Shown one piece after another: positions 27,501 through 34,723 of a stretch of 64,000 nucleotides of DNA (its first letter is position 1; each line of letters begins with the position of its first letter). The position numbers were made by a program, and so were the translations under genes. The stretch spans positions 1,116,001 through 1,180,000 of the forward strand of contig NZ_VYQF01000001.1 of the NCBI RefSeq assembly GCF_008710285.1. Direction: 5' to 3'. Below the pieces are notes generated by a model. It saw only the letters and a list, made by a program, of their open reading frames with translations. It ran no database searches and was not told the origin of the DNA. Source of the stretch: Ginsengibacter hankyongi. Lineage in GTDB: Bacteria; Bacteroidota; Bacteroidia; Chitinophagales; Chitinophagaceae.

Positions 27501-27767
27501 ACTGGCAACATCTCCTGTGGGTGTTGCTTTGGCTCCATTAAAACCGGTCGCCGTAAAAGTTAACGAACCACTACCTCTCATTTTAATGGTAAAATTACCG
27601 TTCGCGTCTGCAGTAGTAGCATTCCGGGTACCTGTTTCGGTAACTGTTGCAAAAGGAACAGGAGCTCCTGAATCGTCCTTTACACTACCAGATACGGTAT
27701 GGGTTTGGGCAAATGCCAATACCCCGCTGAGCATAAGCAAAGCAAATAACATTAGAAATTTTCTCAT
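24549..27767 (-). CDS. SusC/RagA family TonB-linked outer-membrane protein
   Basis: This is the 1072-residue outer-membrane transporter of a SusC/D pair, driven by TonB-ExbBD. It has a signal peptide (cleavage after LAFAQ, about residue 21) and a carboxypeptidase-regulatory-like domain (about 22-100: VSGSVKDDSGAPVPFATV, TFTATGFNGAK). The family signature follows (ELSTVTITGYGIRRQPKSLG), then the plug (TRITLRGNRSILGNNQALIV, DIDNISILKGGSASAIYGSD), a long beta-barrel and a C-terminal strand ending NVNITF. A strong promoter lies 26 bases upstream. It is the first gene of a three-gene operon. Confidence 0.96.
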   Translation of the reverse strand: MRKFLMLFALLMLSGVLAFAQTHTVSGSVKDDSGAPVPFATVTETGTRNATTADANGNFTIKMRGSGSLTFTATGFNGAKATPTGDVASVTLKRNSTELSTVTITGYGIRRQPKSLGTSVAKIDNKELTQGKVTNIATGLSGKVSGLLISNVNSSVNQDTRITLRGNRSILGNNQALIVIDNVVMARDQGGTILAQLNPNDIDNISILKGGSASAIYGSDGSNGVIIVTTKKGTSGKPQITYSNTTEIQEIAFLPKLQNSFGQFGGEYDPAQYPGIEYFPENPFVPYVPYENQNYGPRYNGAPITIGAPVRFYNADGTYFDSLKHGTYSAVPGAKLGFFNKGITEQNELSISGGDDKSKFFLSVQDVDIAGTIPKDKNHRDAFRLNGSRDFGRLTINYAADYTVQHSNTTPGAFGVNGGGGTFGGSYFQNRAVYWTILNTPASIDLRDYRNWQTDPFANPNGYFNAYYGNPWWQIDESRFDSKRNTLIGNLNLNFKVTDWFNLSATAAITRFDLTQKFTSKAFKFADWAKADVYGSGRSTTDMPSADYDAFEYNQQLSGQVLANFNKDFKDFSTKLTLGATTFDNTQRDINLSAVQLGIPDFFNISNVVGTPGYYENLQQVRKNGAFADLLLGYHDYLFVHGSFRNDWDSRLAPKLRSYSYPAGDISFVFTDAIPGLKNNNFLSYGKLRAAIGKTGNVSVGPYSLDNVFNSAPNFPYGGTSGFTVSNALNNALLKPEFTTEKEIGLELGFLKNRATLTAAVYQTNTNNQTLPVQVSAATGFTSALLNSGEMQNKGVEVDLNLTPVNTTAGLRWDIGANFSYNENKIISLYPGIDNFPLPGFANEYVVKGAAFPQIKVTDWKRDPQGRIIVDKNSGFPTVNDSLSTFGTSNPPYSLGVHTSISYKGLTLSVLAEGRFGAVIYNSIGNALDFTGVSWYSTQSGRQPFVVPNSSYNDGTGKYVQNTDVVTRNGNNDFWASLWNNTGSTYINSADFWKIREVSLSYVVPKKILGNNSFIKQLSIALVGRNLFTFKAKENVWTDPEFANTTGNAIGTTDINQNPPSRIFGANVNITF

Positions 27768-27792
27768 GTGTGTTTTTAGTTTTATGAATTCA

Positions 27793-27823
27793 CAAATATA
27801 TGTTTCTTATAAAAAGAATCAAA
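27793..27823 (-). promoter_or_regulatory. promoter of the SusC/SusD/DUF1735 operon
   Basis: Minus-strand TTTG (27823-27820), a 19-base spacer and TATATTTG (27800-27793) form the best match to the Bacteroidota -33/-7 promoter in the window. The predicted start is near 27788, about 20 bases before the ATG. Confidence 0.8.
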
Positions 27824-27959
27824 AAAATGTTAATTAATGAAAATTTCACATTTATATAAAATCAGGACAGGTATTAAATATATTCCGCTGCTTCTACTAA
27901 AATTTTTTTTGTGGTTAAATAAGCTTTTGAACGGTACAGAAATTATCGACTATTAAAAA

Positions 27960-28149
27960 TGTCTAATATCTGGCTGCTGGGAATTGCGGGAACGAAAGAA
28001 GAGTACGAATTGGTACTTAAGATCGCCACCCTCCCGTAAATTAGTTTGGCCATTAAAGAGCTTTCGAAATTATCAACCTACCTGGGCGTCGATACAAGCA
28101 AACTCTAATTCCAGTTCGGCCTGCTCCCGTTTGTAACAATAAAAACCTA
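27960..28149 (+). pseudogene. unrecognised coding remnant left of the IS element
   Basis: One plus-strand frame reads MSNIWLLGIAGTKEEYELVL, a stop, ISLAIKELSKLSTYLGVDT, a stop, then FQFGLLPFVTIKTY into the IS end. The frame stays protein-like across two stops, and a third lies in the IS end. I do not recognise the sequence. It may be an old gene broken by point mutation and cut by the IS, or chance. The stretch 27824-27959 shows nothing else. Confidence 0.25.
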
Positions 28150-28175
28150 CTGTCTCGTCCTGAAATAGCTATACA
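28150..28175. repeat. IS terminal inverted repeat, left in window
   Basis: It pairs with 29806-29831. The first 12 bases (CTGTCTCGTCCT) and the last six (TATACA) are identical to the inverse of the other end; the middle has four mismatches or so. Confidence 0.8.
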
Positions 28176-28273
28176 GGTGAGTTAATAAATCCTAAGTTAA
28201 CTATACAAGCCTTACTATTAATCCTAAAAGTCCTGTACAGTCGATTTTTCAAAAGATAAAGTCTTCATAAGTT

Positions 28274-29239
28274 TTACCGTAAAAAAGAGTCGGTCACTTG
28301 CTCTGTGAGGGGAGCTGTTCCCGCCTCTTTTTTACTACTCTCTGATGGTTTAATACTTCTTTTGCTGGGATAGGTTTTCCACCACTTTTTCAACACTCCT
28401 TGCCGCTGGTGCGCCTGCTCAGGTGTCAAGCGTCACAACTATCGTGAGGACGTTCTTCATTATAAGCACGGATACTGGATTTAATCCGTTCAAAGGTGGC
28501 CCCCCAGCCAAATCGACTCTCATAGAGACTAAATTCCTCCTTAATAATCCCATTGACCCGTTCTGCCACGGCGTTTTCTCTCGGATCTCCATTGTGCGTC
28601 ATACTGATACCAATGGCATGGTTTACCAATATTTCTACATAGGCGCTACAGCAATATTGCGTGCCCCTGTCAGAATGATGGATCAGCGAACTACCAGGAT
28701 AATGACGACTCCTTAATGCCATTTGCAACGCATCTACACAGCCTTGTGCCGATAAATCCGGGCGAAAACAAAATCCCCATTATCTTATGTGAATAAGCAT
28801 CGGTAATCAGCGATAAATAGCCCCACTGGTTGACCAAACGGATATAGGTAATATCACTGACCCATAACTGCTCCGGACCATTTACTACTAATTCCCCGGT
28901 CAGGTTAGTGTATTTGCGCAACCAATGACGCGAGTTGGTTGTAATTACCTTCCTTTTACGCCAACGAATCAATAGCTTATGATCACTCAGCAATGCAAAT
29001 AGATAATCCCTGCCAATCTCAATACCATGGTCTTTCAAAAGAGGCTCCAGCTTAAAATGTAATTTACGGGTTCCTAGTCGAGGCAATGTTTGCCTGATCT
29101 GATGTACATGCTGTAAAATAATATCGTCTTCCAGGCGCTCTTTCGAACGCCGCCGTTGATGGTCATAAATAGCTCCCCGGCTCTTGCCAAACAGTCTACA
29201 TAATCTTTCCAGACCTACCTTAGGAAAGTCATGCTTCAT
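28274..29239 (-). pseudogene. IS3-family transposase OrfB with two frameshifts
   Basis: OrfB has an HTH_21-like N-terminal part (LCRLFGKSRGAIYDHQRRR) and an rve integrase domain. The first catalytic Asp is Asp129 (WVSDITYI), the second is in HHSDRGTQY and the Glu is in NAVAERVNGIIKEE. The reading frame changes near 28770-28778, at an AAAA/CCCC run: removing one base restores FCFRPDLSAQGCVDALQMAL. It changes again near 28427: one missing base restores LTPEQAHQRQGVLKKWWKTY, and the frame then runs to a stop at 28274-28276. Either break kills the protein unless caused by sequencing error. Its ATG overlaps the OrfA stop. Confidence 0.82.
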
Positions 29240-29790
29240 TTTCCAGACTGCCTGGCTCCATGCTTTTTTCTGATATCAATTTTAAGTTGTTGCTCCGCTA
29301 CATCGATGAGGGTATTGAGGGCAGCTATTTTTAACTGCGCTTCTGCCAGTTGCTGCCGTAACTGCTGCACTTGCTCACTGTTCATACTAGCTGGTTGTTC
29401 TGTCTTTTTTTTATTCAAGGTTTCCTGATTGCAACTACCAAGTTCAGCATTTTCTGCGGCAAACTCCTTTTCCCAGTTCTGAATGGCTTTAACGCTTATC
29501 TGATAGGCGATGGCCGCTTCCTTGTAGTTTAAGCCCTCTGACTTGATAGCCCTGACTATACTGCGTTTATCCTGCACCGAAAAATTCCTGCGCTTCGTCT
29601 TAACATGCCTAAAGCCAGGATCTGTTAACCACCGCCTTACACTCTGCTTGTTTAAATTATACTTTGTACATGCTGCCTGAAACGGCAAGCCCTCTTCAAT
29701 TTCCTTAGTCACTTCTACGATAAAGCGACGATCATAATTGCCTTTAGCATGATAACGGCCTTCTTGAGGCAATCCTTCCAATTGTTCCAT
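29236..29790 (-). CDS. IS3-family transposase OrfA
   Basis: The 184-residue protein has two helix-turn-helix-like units (IEEGLPFQAACTKYNLNKQS at about 31-50 and IKSEGLNYKEAAIAYQIS near 83-100). A Gln/Glu-rich leucine-zipper helix follows at about 135-170. OrfA binds the IS ends and makes the OrfAB fusion by frameshifting in active members. Its stop TGA overlaps the OrfB ATG, and an AAAA run just before could serve as a slippage site. OrfA itself looks intact, so the element could still give a repressor-like OrfA. Confidence 0.85.
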   Translation of the reverse strand: MEQLEGLPQEGRYHAKGNYDRRFIVEVTKEIEEGLPFQAACTKYNLNKQSVRRWLTDPGFRHVKTKRRNFSVQDKRSIVRAIKSEGLNYKEAAIAYQISVKAIQNWEKEFAAENAELGSCNQETLNKKKTEQPASMNSEQVQQLRQQLAEAQLKIAALNTLIDVAEQQLKIDIRKKHGARQSGK

Positions 29791-29805
29791 ACACTGTTGT
29801 TTTAG

Positions 29806-29831
29806 TGTATAGTTTTTTTAGGACGAGACAG
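29806..29831. repeat. IS terminal inverted repeat, right in window
   Basis: It ends in AGGACGAGACAG and is the inverse of 28150-28175. It lies 15 bases before the OrfA start, where the IS promoter is expected. Confidence 0.8.
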
Positions 29832-30047
29832 TTCATTCATGAACGAGATGGGAAGAAAGCAAGGATTTGTCTACTAATAAACGGAAAGAAATTTGAATAT
29901 TTCAAAAGCTTCAAGAAAGCGTATGTGGGTAACCCTCAAACATTTAATTATTTAATAAATACGGCAAGCCGCGGCTGCCAAAAACAAGAGATTTGTTTAA
30001 AATTAATAATGGGGGCATATCGCAACGCGGGAACTAAAGAAGTATAG
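29832..30047 (+). pseudogene. unrecognised 3' coding remnant right of the IS element
   Basis: An open plus-strand frame runs from the IS end to a TAG at 30045-30047, reading FIHERDGKKARICLLINGKKF, then YFKSFKKAYVGNPQTFNYLI and GAYRNAGTKEV. It looks like the C-terminal part of a small basic protein whose 5' part was lost at the IS junction. No start codon of its own is visible outside the IS. I do not recognise the family. It does not continue the remnant on the other IS side in any clear way. Confidence 0.3.
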
Positions 30048-30052
30048 CCTAC

Positions 30053-32149
30053 TCAGAAAGTCCAGATTGCCTGTAAAGTAATTTCGGATTTTGCGTTTCC
30101 TTTAATAAGATCGAGCCCGGTGCCGATCTCAGTTTTGCCCGGGTAAATGGTCTGTGCAAATCTTCCCCATACCGTTAGCTTTTTTCCCAAATCATAATTA
30201 AAATTCAGGTAATAACGGTAGCCTTTATCATAAAAAACCGGGATAGAATAACCGTACAGGACATCACTTTCATAAGCGTACAAACGGCTGTTATATCCAT
30301 CCGTTTTAAAATATTGTATCCTTATATTGCCGGAAAACCTTTTGAATGCCGGCTTATATAACACGTCGGTATAAACAAGAAAACCACTTTCTGCGTCTTT
30401 AGCCTTTTTATCAAACCATGATACTTCAACACGTGACCTGAAAGTAAATGCAGCATTTAACTTATAAGAAAATTGTGTTCTTACATCCCGCTTTGGTTTT
30501 GCGATTACAGGGTTTAATACGGCACCACCCGGGTTATAATTTATTGCCTTTTTTTCGGAACGGTATCTTGTACCAATTTCCACCTGCTTATTAGGGGTAT
30601 AGGTCAACTGAATAAGGTAGTCGCTTCCCGAAGAAGGTGCATCCTCCCTGAATTTAAGCCACGGAAAATGATAGAAATCTGCATAAGCATTGATTCGAAG
30701 ATACGATACCGGAGCCATTGAAATACCTGCATAGAAACCACTTTCATTGGTAGGATAGGTGCTTTCTGTAAAGGCATTCGTATAAAGTGATTGGTATCCC
30801 CGGGAAATCTTTCGATATAATAAACTCATATCAACATGCGGATCAACGCTCATCAATATGCCATTGATAAAAGCCTTATCCATCCCTTCATCGGTAGCGG
30901 CTTCGCCAAAAAAATGCATGTTCTTATACGTATAACTATAATCCAGGCTATAGTTGCCCGCGGTTTTACCTGACAATGCATAGGCATTATATAAATAAGG
31001 TGGTTTTAAAATAGTATGCTCAAAATTATAGTGAACCGCATTTGCTCCTATATGTAAGCGATCGGTGGAGTAAGCGAGGTTTCCACCGAGGGTTAGTTGA
31101 CCCTGCGAATTCTTATCAGAAACTTCGCTGGCGGTTCGATGATATCCTGAAGTTTGTAATGAAGAAACGAAATCTTCAAAATTCAAAGTGTCCTGAATAA
31201 AATTGGCATCTACTTTACGATAACTTGCAAAACCAGTGCCTTCCCAATTGTTCTTCTGCAGGGTAATACCTATACCCCGGTTAAAATTTATTTCACCTGC
31301 AGAATTATAAGGCCTCAAAACATCGGACTGGCGTTTAATATTTAATACATCAGCCCCTTTTTTAAAAGCTAACCCGCCCCATTGTGTGAGTCCCTGGCCA
31401 AGATTCACTGTGAAATCCCCGAGCGCGAGTGACTTTATTATTCCAAGGTTTCTAATAAAAAAATGGGCGGAATAATAATCGAACCCAGCCTTCTGCCCAC
31501 CTTTAAAAAATTGTTCGCCTGCATCTTTCTCTGCCGTAACGCCATATTGCAAAAGATTTTTAAAAGAATATTTATACCGAACTAAAAGGCGTTGTGGGCT
31601 ACCTAGATAAAAATTAGTTGCCGTAGAATTATCCAGTAAATATCCCCTGGATTTTTCCAATACCCGTATAGCCCTCATCAAAAAAGTATTTCTGCCTTTC
31701 TGCAAACGGCTACCAATGCTATTAAAGACATCGGCTTTACTGTTAATAGCAACATACGGCCTGATGCGTCTGATTAAATCAACATCCCAGCCTGGAACAG
31801 CCTGAAGTTCATAAATACTTAAAAAATTTCCAAGCAACTTTCTATACAATAATAAATTACTTATTTGGATAGGTGATAGTATTTTAAGTTCTTTTAATTG
31901 CCCGTCATCTGCATAATTTAAATTAACAGGATCCTTAATAAATTGGACTAATTCCTGCATATAAGCATCATCTTCCGTTGTTTCATCATCATTCACTTCT
32001 GTAAGATTTTCTAACTGTTGTTCCACAAACGGAGGTGGCTCCGTTGGGTCGGGCGGGTTTATTTGCGCATAGCTGCGTGCCGGTGCAAGAGATAATACCA
32101 AATAGCTTATTACAGGTAATAAGCGCTGTATGCAATTACTTCTTTTCAA
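30053..32149 (-). CDS. helix-hairpin-helix and outer-membrane beta-barrel protein
   Basis: The 698-residue protein has a signal peptide (cleavage after ARSYAQ, about residue 29), an acidic linker, then a ComEA-like helix-hairpin-helix pair at about 74-132 (VNLNYADDGQLKELKIL, LLYRKLLGNFLSIYELQAVP). The rest (about 150-698) is alternating strands with aromatic girdles, ending in LQAIWTF, as for an outer-membrane barrel. Such HHH-barrel proteins occur in Bacteroidota but their function is not settled. The HHH part could bind DNA or act as a protein contact. Its start overlaps the end of the upstream barrel gene by 14 bases, so the two are coupled. Confidence 0.72.
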   Translation of the reverse strand: MKRSNCIQRLLPVISYLVLSLAPARSYAQINPPDPTEPPPFVEQQLENLTEVNDDETTEDDAYMQELVQFIKDPVNLNYADDGQLKELKILSPIQISNLLLYRKLLGNFLSIYELQAVPGWDVDLIRRIRPYVAINSKADVFNSIGSRLQKGRNTFLMRAIRVLEKSRGYLLDNSTATNFYLGSPQRLLVRYKYSFKNLLQYGVTAEKDAGEQFFKGGQKAGFDYYSAHFFIRNLGIIKSLALGDFTVNLGQGLTQWGGLAFKKGADVLNIKRQSDVLRPYNSAGEINFNRGIGITLQKNNWEGTGFASYRKVDANFIQDTLNFEDFVSSLQTSGYHRTASEVSDKNSQGQLTLGGNLAYSTDRLHIGANAVHYNFEHTILKPPYLYNAYALSGKTAGNYSLDYSYTYKNMHFFGEAATDEGMDKAFINGILMSVDPHVDMSLLYRKISRGYQSLYTNAFTESTYPTNESGFYAGISMAPVSYLRINAYADFYHFPWLKFREDAPSSGSDYLIQLTYTPNKQVEIGTRYRSEKKAINYNPGGAVLNPVIAKPKRDVRTQFSYKLNAAFTFRSRVEVSWFDKKAKDAESGFLVYTDVLYKPAFKRFSGNIRIQYFKTDGYNSRLYAYESDVLYGYSIPVFYDKGYRYYLNFNYDLGKKLTVWGRFAQTIYPGKTEIGTGLDLIKGNAKSEITLQAIWTF

Positions 32150-32969
32150 TTTCTTTTGATTTGAAATTTACCAGTAGCATTAAACCGGGACTCAACCCAA
32201 GCTGAGGATGATAACTTGCACTCACATCAAGCCTGATATCCTTCCAACTTATACCTGCACCTGCATAGGGAGATTCATTCGCAGAATTTACTCCAACTCT
32301 CACAAAAAATTGTTTTTGGAAATTATACTGCACGCCTGCATTTATACTTACCCGCAAATCTTCCGGCTTCACAATTTCAGCACTTACCAAAAAACTTTCC
32401 GATGGCTCGTACCCTATACCAAACGTATAAATGGAACTTAATTTTTCATTACTTGTTTTTGATAAGTTTCCTCCCACAGGATTATAAAAATGTATACCGG
32501 CATTTAATTTATCAGCAAGATGAGCAATGGCTCCTATTTCAAAATTTACTGCAGAAGATCCGTGGTAAGCGGGTATCCTAAAAGAATAATAATTAAATTT
32601 TATTCCTAAATCAAGTTTATTGCCGAGGCTTCTTGCATACGCAAGGCCAATTTGTGATTCATTATAGTCTTTAAATCCAAAATAGTCAATTTGAATCCCA
32701 AAATTTCCCTGGGTAGTTGGCACCGCAAACACTGCTGAATACATATTGGTGGCATTCAATAAAAATCTATTTTCTCCGTAAACACCGGTAACAGGATTTT
32801 TTATTTGTGCAAGAGCGGCCTGGTTTGCTGTAAGCGAAAATCCATCGACATGGTGAGTACTGTAGGCACCCAAACCTATATAAGATGCGGCTACAGGTGT
32901 TCTAAGAGATTGACCACTAAGGCTGGAATTGAATACGATGATCGAAAAGAGTAGGTAAAGTTTTCTCAC
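32136..32969 (-). CDS. PorV-like outer-membrane beta-barrel protein
   Basis: From the GTG at 32969 the 277-residue protein has a signal peptide (LYLLFSIIVFNSSLSGQ) and a mature barrel rich in Gly and aromatic strands (AASYIGLGAYSTHHVDGFSL at the N-terminus, GISWKDIRLDVSASYHPQLG and LMLLVNF near the end). The early GFSLTANQAALAQIKNP pattern is like PorV/UPF0164-type proteins. An in-frame ATG at 33104 would add a hydrophobic segment that overlaps folD, so I reject it. It is translationally coupled to the HHH-barrel gene; the two may form one outer-membrane unit. Confidence 0.68.
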   Translation of the reverse strand: MRKLYLLFSIIVFNSSLSGQSLRTPVAASYIGLGAYSTHHVDGFSLTANQAALAQIKNPVTGVYGENRFLLNATNMYSAVFAVPTTQGNFGIQIDYFGFKDYNESQIGLAYARSLGNKLDLGIKFNYYSFRIPAYHGSSAVNFEIGAIAHLADKLNAGIHFYNPVGGNLSKTSNEKLSSIYTFGIGYEPSESFLVSAEIVKPEDLRVSINAGVQYNFQKQFFVRVGVNSANESPYAGAGISWKDIRLDVSASYHPQLGLSPGLMLLVNFKSKEIEKK

Positions 32970-33061
32970 AGTAAAGTTTTGGTATCTGGTAATAAATATA
33001 ATAATTAAAATTAAAATCTGTTTGCCCGCACAAAAAATAATATTAAGTAAACACATGTAGT

Positions 33062-33069
33062 TAATTTTG
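33062..33069 (+). promoter_or_regulatory. -7 box of folD, leaderless
   Basis: TAATTTTG matches TAnnTTTG and ends four bases before the folD ATG at 33074. The expected start of transcription falls at or next to the A of the ATG. Confidence 0.5.
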
Positions 33070-33073
33070 CGCC

Positions 33074-33949
33074 ATGCAAATATTAGATGGAAAACTGGCA
33101 GCAATTGCTATTAAAGAGATGCTGAAAAATAAAATCTCAGAATTAAAAATTTCCGGGAAAAAGATACCGCACCTTGCCGCTATTCTTATTGGTAATAATC
33201 CGGCAAGTGAAACTTATGTAGCATCCAAAGTAAAAAGCTGCAATGAGGTTGGTATTACTTCTACATTATTACGATTCGATGATTCTATCCCGGAACAAGA
33301 TCTTCTACACAGCATCCGGGAATTAAACGATAATGATGATATAGACGGAATTTTGGTGCAGCTTCCATTACCAAAAAGTATTTCTGAAGAAAAAGTTATC
33401 AATACAATTTCATCCGAAAAAGATGTGGATGGCTTTCACCCGATTAACGTAGGTAAAATGGTGTTGGAGCTACCCACATTTATTTCAGCAACTCCTTACG
33501 GAATTATTCTATTGCTTCAACATTATAAAATTGAAACTACAGGTAGATACGTTGTGGTTATTGGAAGAAGCAATATTGTAGGTACTCCTATAAGTATTTT
33601 ATTAAGCAGGAATACTGCATATGGCAATTCAACCGTTACCCTTTGCCATTCACGAACAAAAAATCTGAAAGAAATATGCCTGCAGGCCGATATAGTTATT
33701 GCAGCTATTGGAAAGCCAAAATTTGTAACAGCGGATATGGTAAAAGAAGATGCGGTGGTTATAGATGTTGGAATTAACCGCATAAAAGATGAAACAAAAA
33801 AAAGCGGGTATGCGTTAACGGGAGATGTAGATTTTGAAAACGTAGCGCCTAAATGCAGTTATATTTCACCGGTGCCGGGCGGTGTTGGGCTAATGACTAT
33901 TGCGGCATTGCTGATGAATACTTATAACGCCTGTAAACAAAAGCATTAA
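33074..33949 (+). CDS. folD: bifunctional methylenetetrahydrofolate dehydrogenase/methenyltetrahydrofolate cyclohydrolase
   Basis: FolD interconverts methylene-, methenyl- and formyl-tetrahydrofolate using NADP. The 291-residue protein shows the family motifs in order: NNPASETYVASKVKSCNEVG with the catalytic lysine near residue 54, DGILVQLPLPK, DVDGFHPINVGKM, VVIGRSNIVGTP of the nucleotide site, and PVPGGVGLMTIAALLMNT near the C-terminus. Length is normal. It is divergent from the PorV-like gene and is followed after 35 bases by queE. Confidence 0.97.
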   Translation: MQILDGKLAAIAIKEMLKNKISELKISGKKIPHLAAILIGNNPASETYVASKVKSCNEVGITSTLLRFDDSIPEQDLLHSIRELNDNDDIDGILVQLPLPKSISEEKVINTISSEKDVDGFHPINVGKMVLELPTFISATPYGIILLLQHYKIETTGRYVVVIGRSNIVGTPISILLSRNTAYGNSTVTLCHSRTKNLKEICLQADIVIAAIGKPKFVTADMVKEDAVVIDVGINRIKDETKKSGYALTGDVDFENVAPKCSYISPVPGGVGLMTIAALLMNTYNACKQKH

Positions 33950-33984
33950 TTGTTTAACCGCTCTTTGTTTAATTAAATATTTAA

Positions 33985-34611
33985 ATGATTACTGATAAAA
34001 TTTTAGATACAACAACTTCTCTTCCTGTAATGGAATCCTTTTATACCTTACAAGGCGAAGGCTTTCACCAGGGAAAAGCCGCTTATTTCATAAGGCTTGC
34101 AGGCTGTGATGTGGGTTGTGTTTGGTGCGATGTGAAGGAAAGCTGGGATAAAAATTTATATCCTGAACAAAGCATTGAACAAATTGTAAAAGACGCAAAA
34201 AAAAATGCCGGCAGATTAGCGGTAATTACAGGTGGCGAACCAACCATGTACCAACTGAATAATCTTACAAAATTATTGCACCGCGAAGGGTTTTTAACGA
34301 ATATTGAAACATCCGGTTCACACCCGCTTAGTGGCACATGGGATTGGATCTGCCTTTCGCCAAAAAAGTTTAAGCCCCCGTTACCCGCTATTTTAAAGAA
34401 GGCAAATGAGTTGAAGATTATCATATTTAATAAATCTGATTTTGCCTGGGCGGCAAAATATGCGGGTTTGGTATCTCCCGGTTGCAAACTTTATCTTCAG
34501 CCTGAATGGGATAAAGCCGCAATTGTAACTCCTTTAATTATTGATTACATCAAAGAAAATCCCAAGTGGGAACTTTCATTGCAAATTCATAAATACATCA
34601 ATGTACCTTGA
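33985..34611 (+). CDS. queE: 7-carboxy-7-deazaguanine synthase
   Basis: QueE is a radical-SAM enzyme that contracts 6-carboxytetrahydropterin to the 7-deazaguanine core, on the way to queuosine in tRNA. The cysteines are Cys41, Cys45 and Cys48 in AGCDVGCVWCDVKESW, the CxxxCxxC form. ESFYTLQGEGFHQGKAAYFI precedes it, and VITGGEPTMY is the SAM/substrate motif. The 208 residues are normal for the short Bacteroidota form. It probably shares a transcript with folD. A REP-like repeat starts five bases after its stop. Confidence 0.95.
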   Translation: MITDKILDTTTSLPVMESFYTLQGEGFHQGKAAYFIRLAGCDVGCVWCDVKESWDKNLYPEQSIEQIVKDAKKNAGRLAVITGGEPTMYQLNNLTKLLHREGFLTNIETSGSHPLSGTWDWICLSPKKFKPPLPAILKKANELKIIIFNKSDFAWAAKYAGLVSPGCKLYLQPEWDKAAIVTPLIIDYIKENPKWELSLQIHKYINVP

Positions 34612-34616
34612 TAACA

Positions 34617-34650
34617 ACGTACGATGTGGGATGTAAGATGTACGATGTTG
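34617..34650 (+). repeat. REP-like TACGATGT repeat, forward arm
   Basis: The segment reads as units of ACGTACGATGT, GGGATGTAAG and ATGTACGATGT. An inverted relative lies at 34767-34802 and a similar one inside prmC at 1789-1822. Confidence 0.5.
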
Positions 34651-34723
34651 GAAAAGACATCACGCTTATATTTTGTTAACAGGATATTACATAATTCCAA
34701 TAGAATTCTTATTAATTTTATTA

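Larger units (their letters stand above)
28150..29831 (-). mobile_element. IS3-family insertion sequence, inactivated
   Basis: The element is bounded by 26-bp imperfect inverted repeats, CTGTCTCGTCCT... at 28150-28175 and its inverse at 29806-29831. It encodes on the minus strand an OrfA with helix-turn-helix and coiled-coil parts and an OrfB with a DDE integrase domain, the IS3 layout. If the ends are taken as the 5'-TG...CA-3' common to IS3 (28151-29830), the flanking bases TAC and GTT do not match, so no target duplication is visible. OrfB carries two frame breaks. The element lies 0.4 kb upstream of the SusC promoter but does not disturb it. Confidence 0.88.

Noticed and set aside
28770-28778. 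Programmed frameshift as the reason for the OrfB frame change
   Set aside because: IS3 elements shift between OrfA and OrfB, not inside the integrase domain, and a second break occurs downstream; decay or sequence error is more likely.
32970-33104. Extension of the PorV-like gene to an ATG at 33104
   Set aside because: It would overlap folD and put unrelated residues before a good signal peptide that begins at the GTG.
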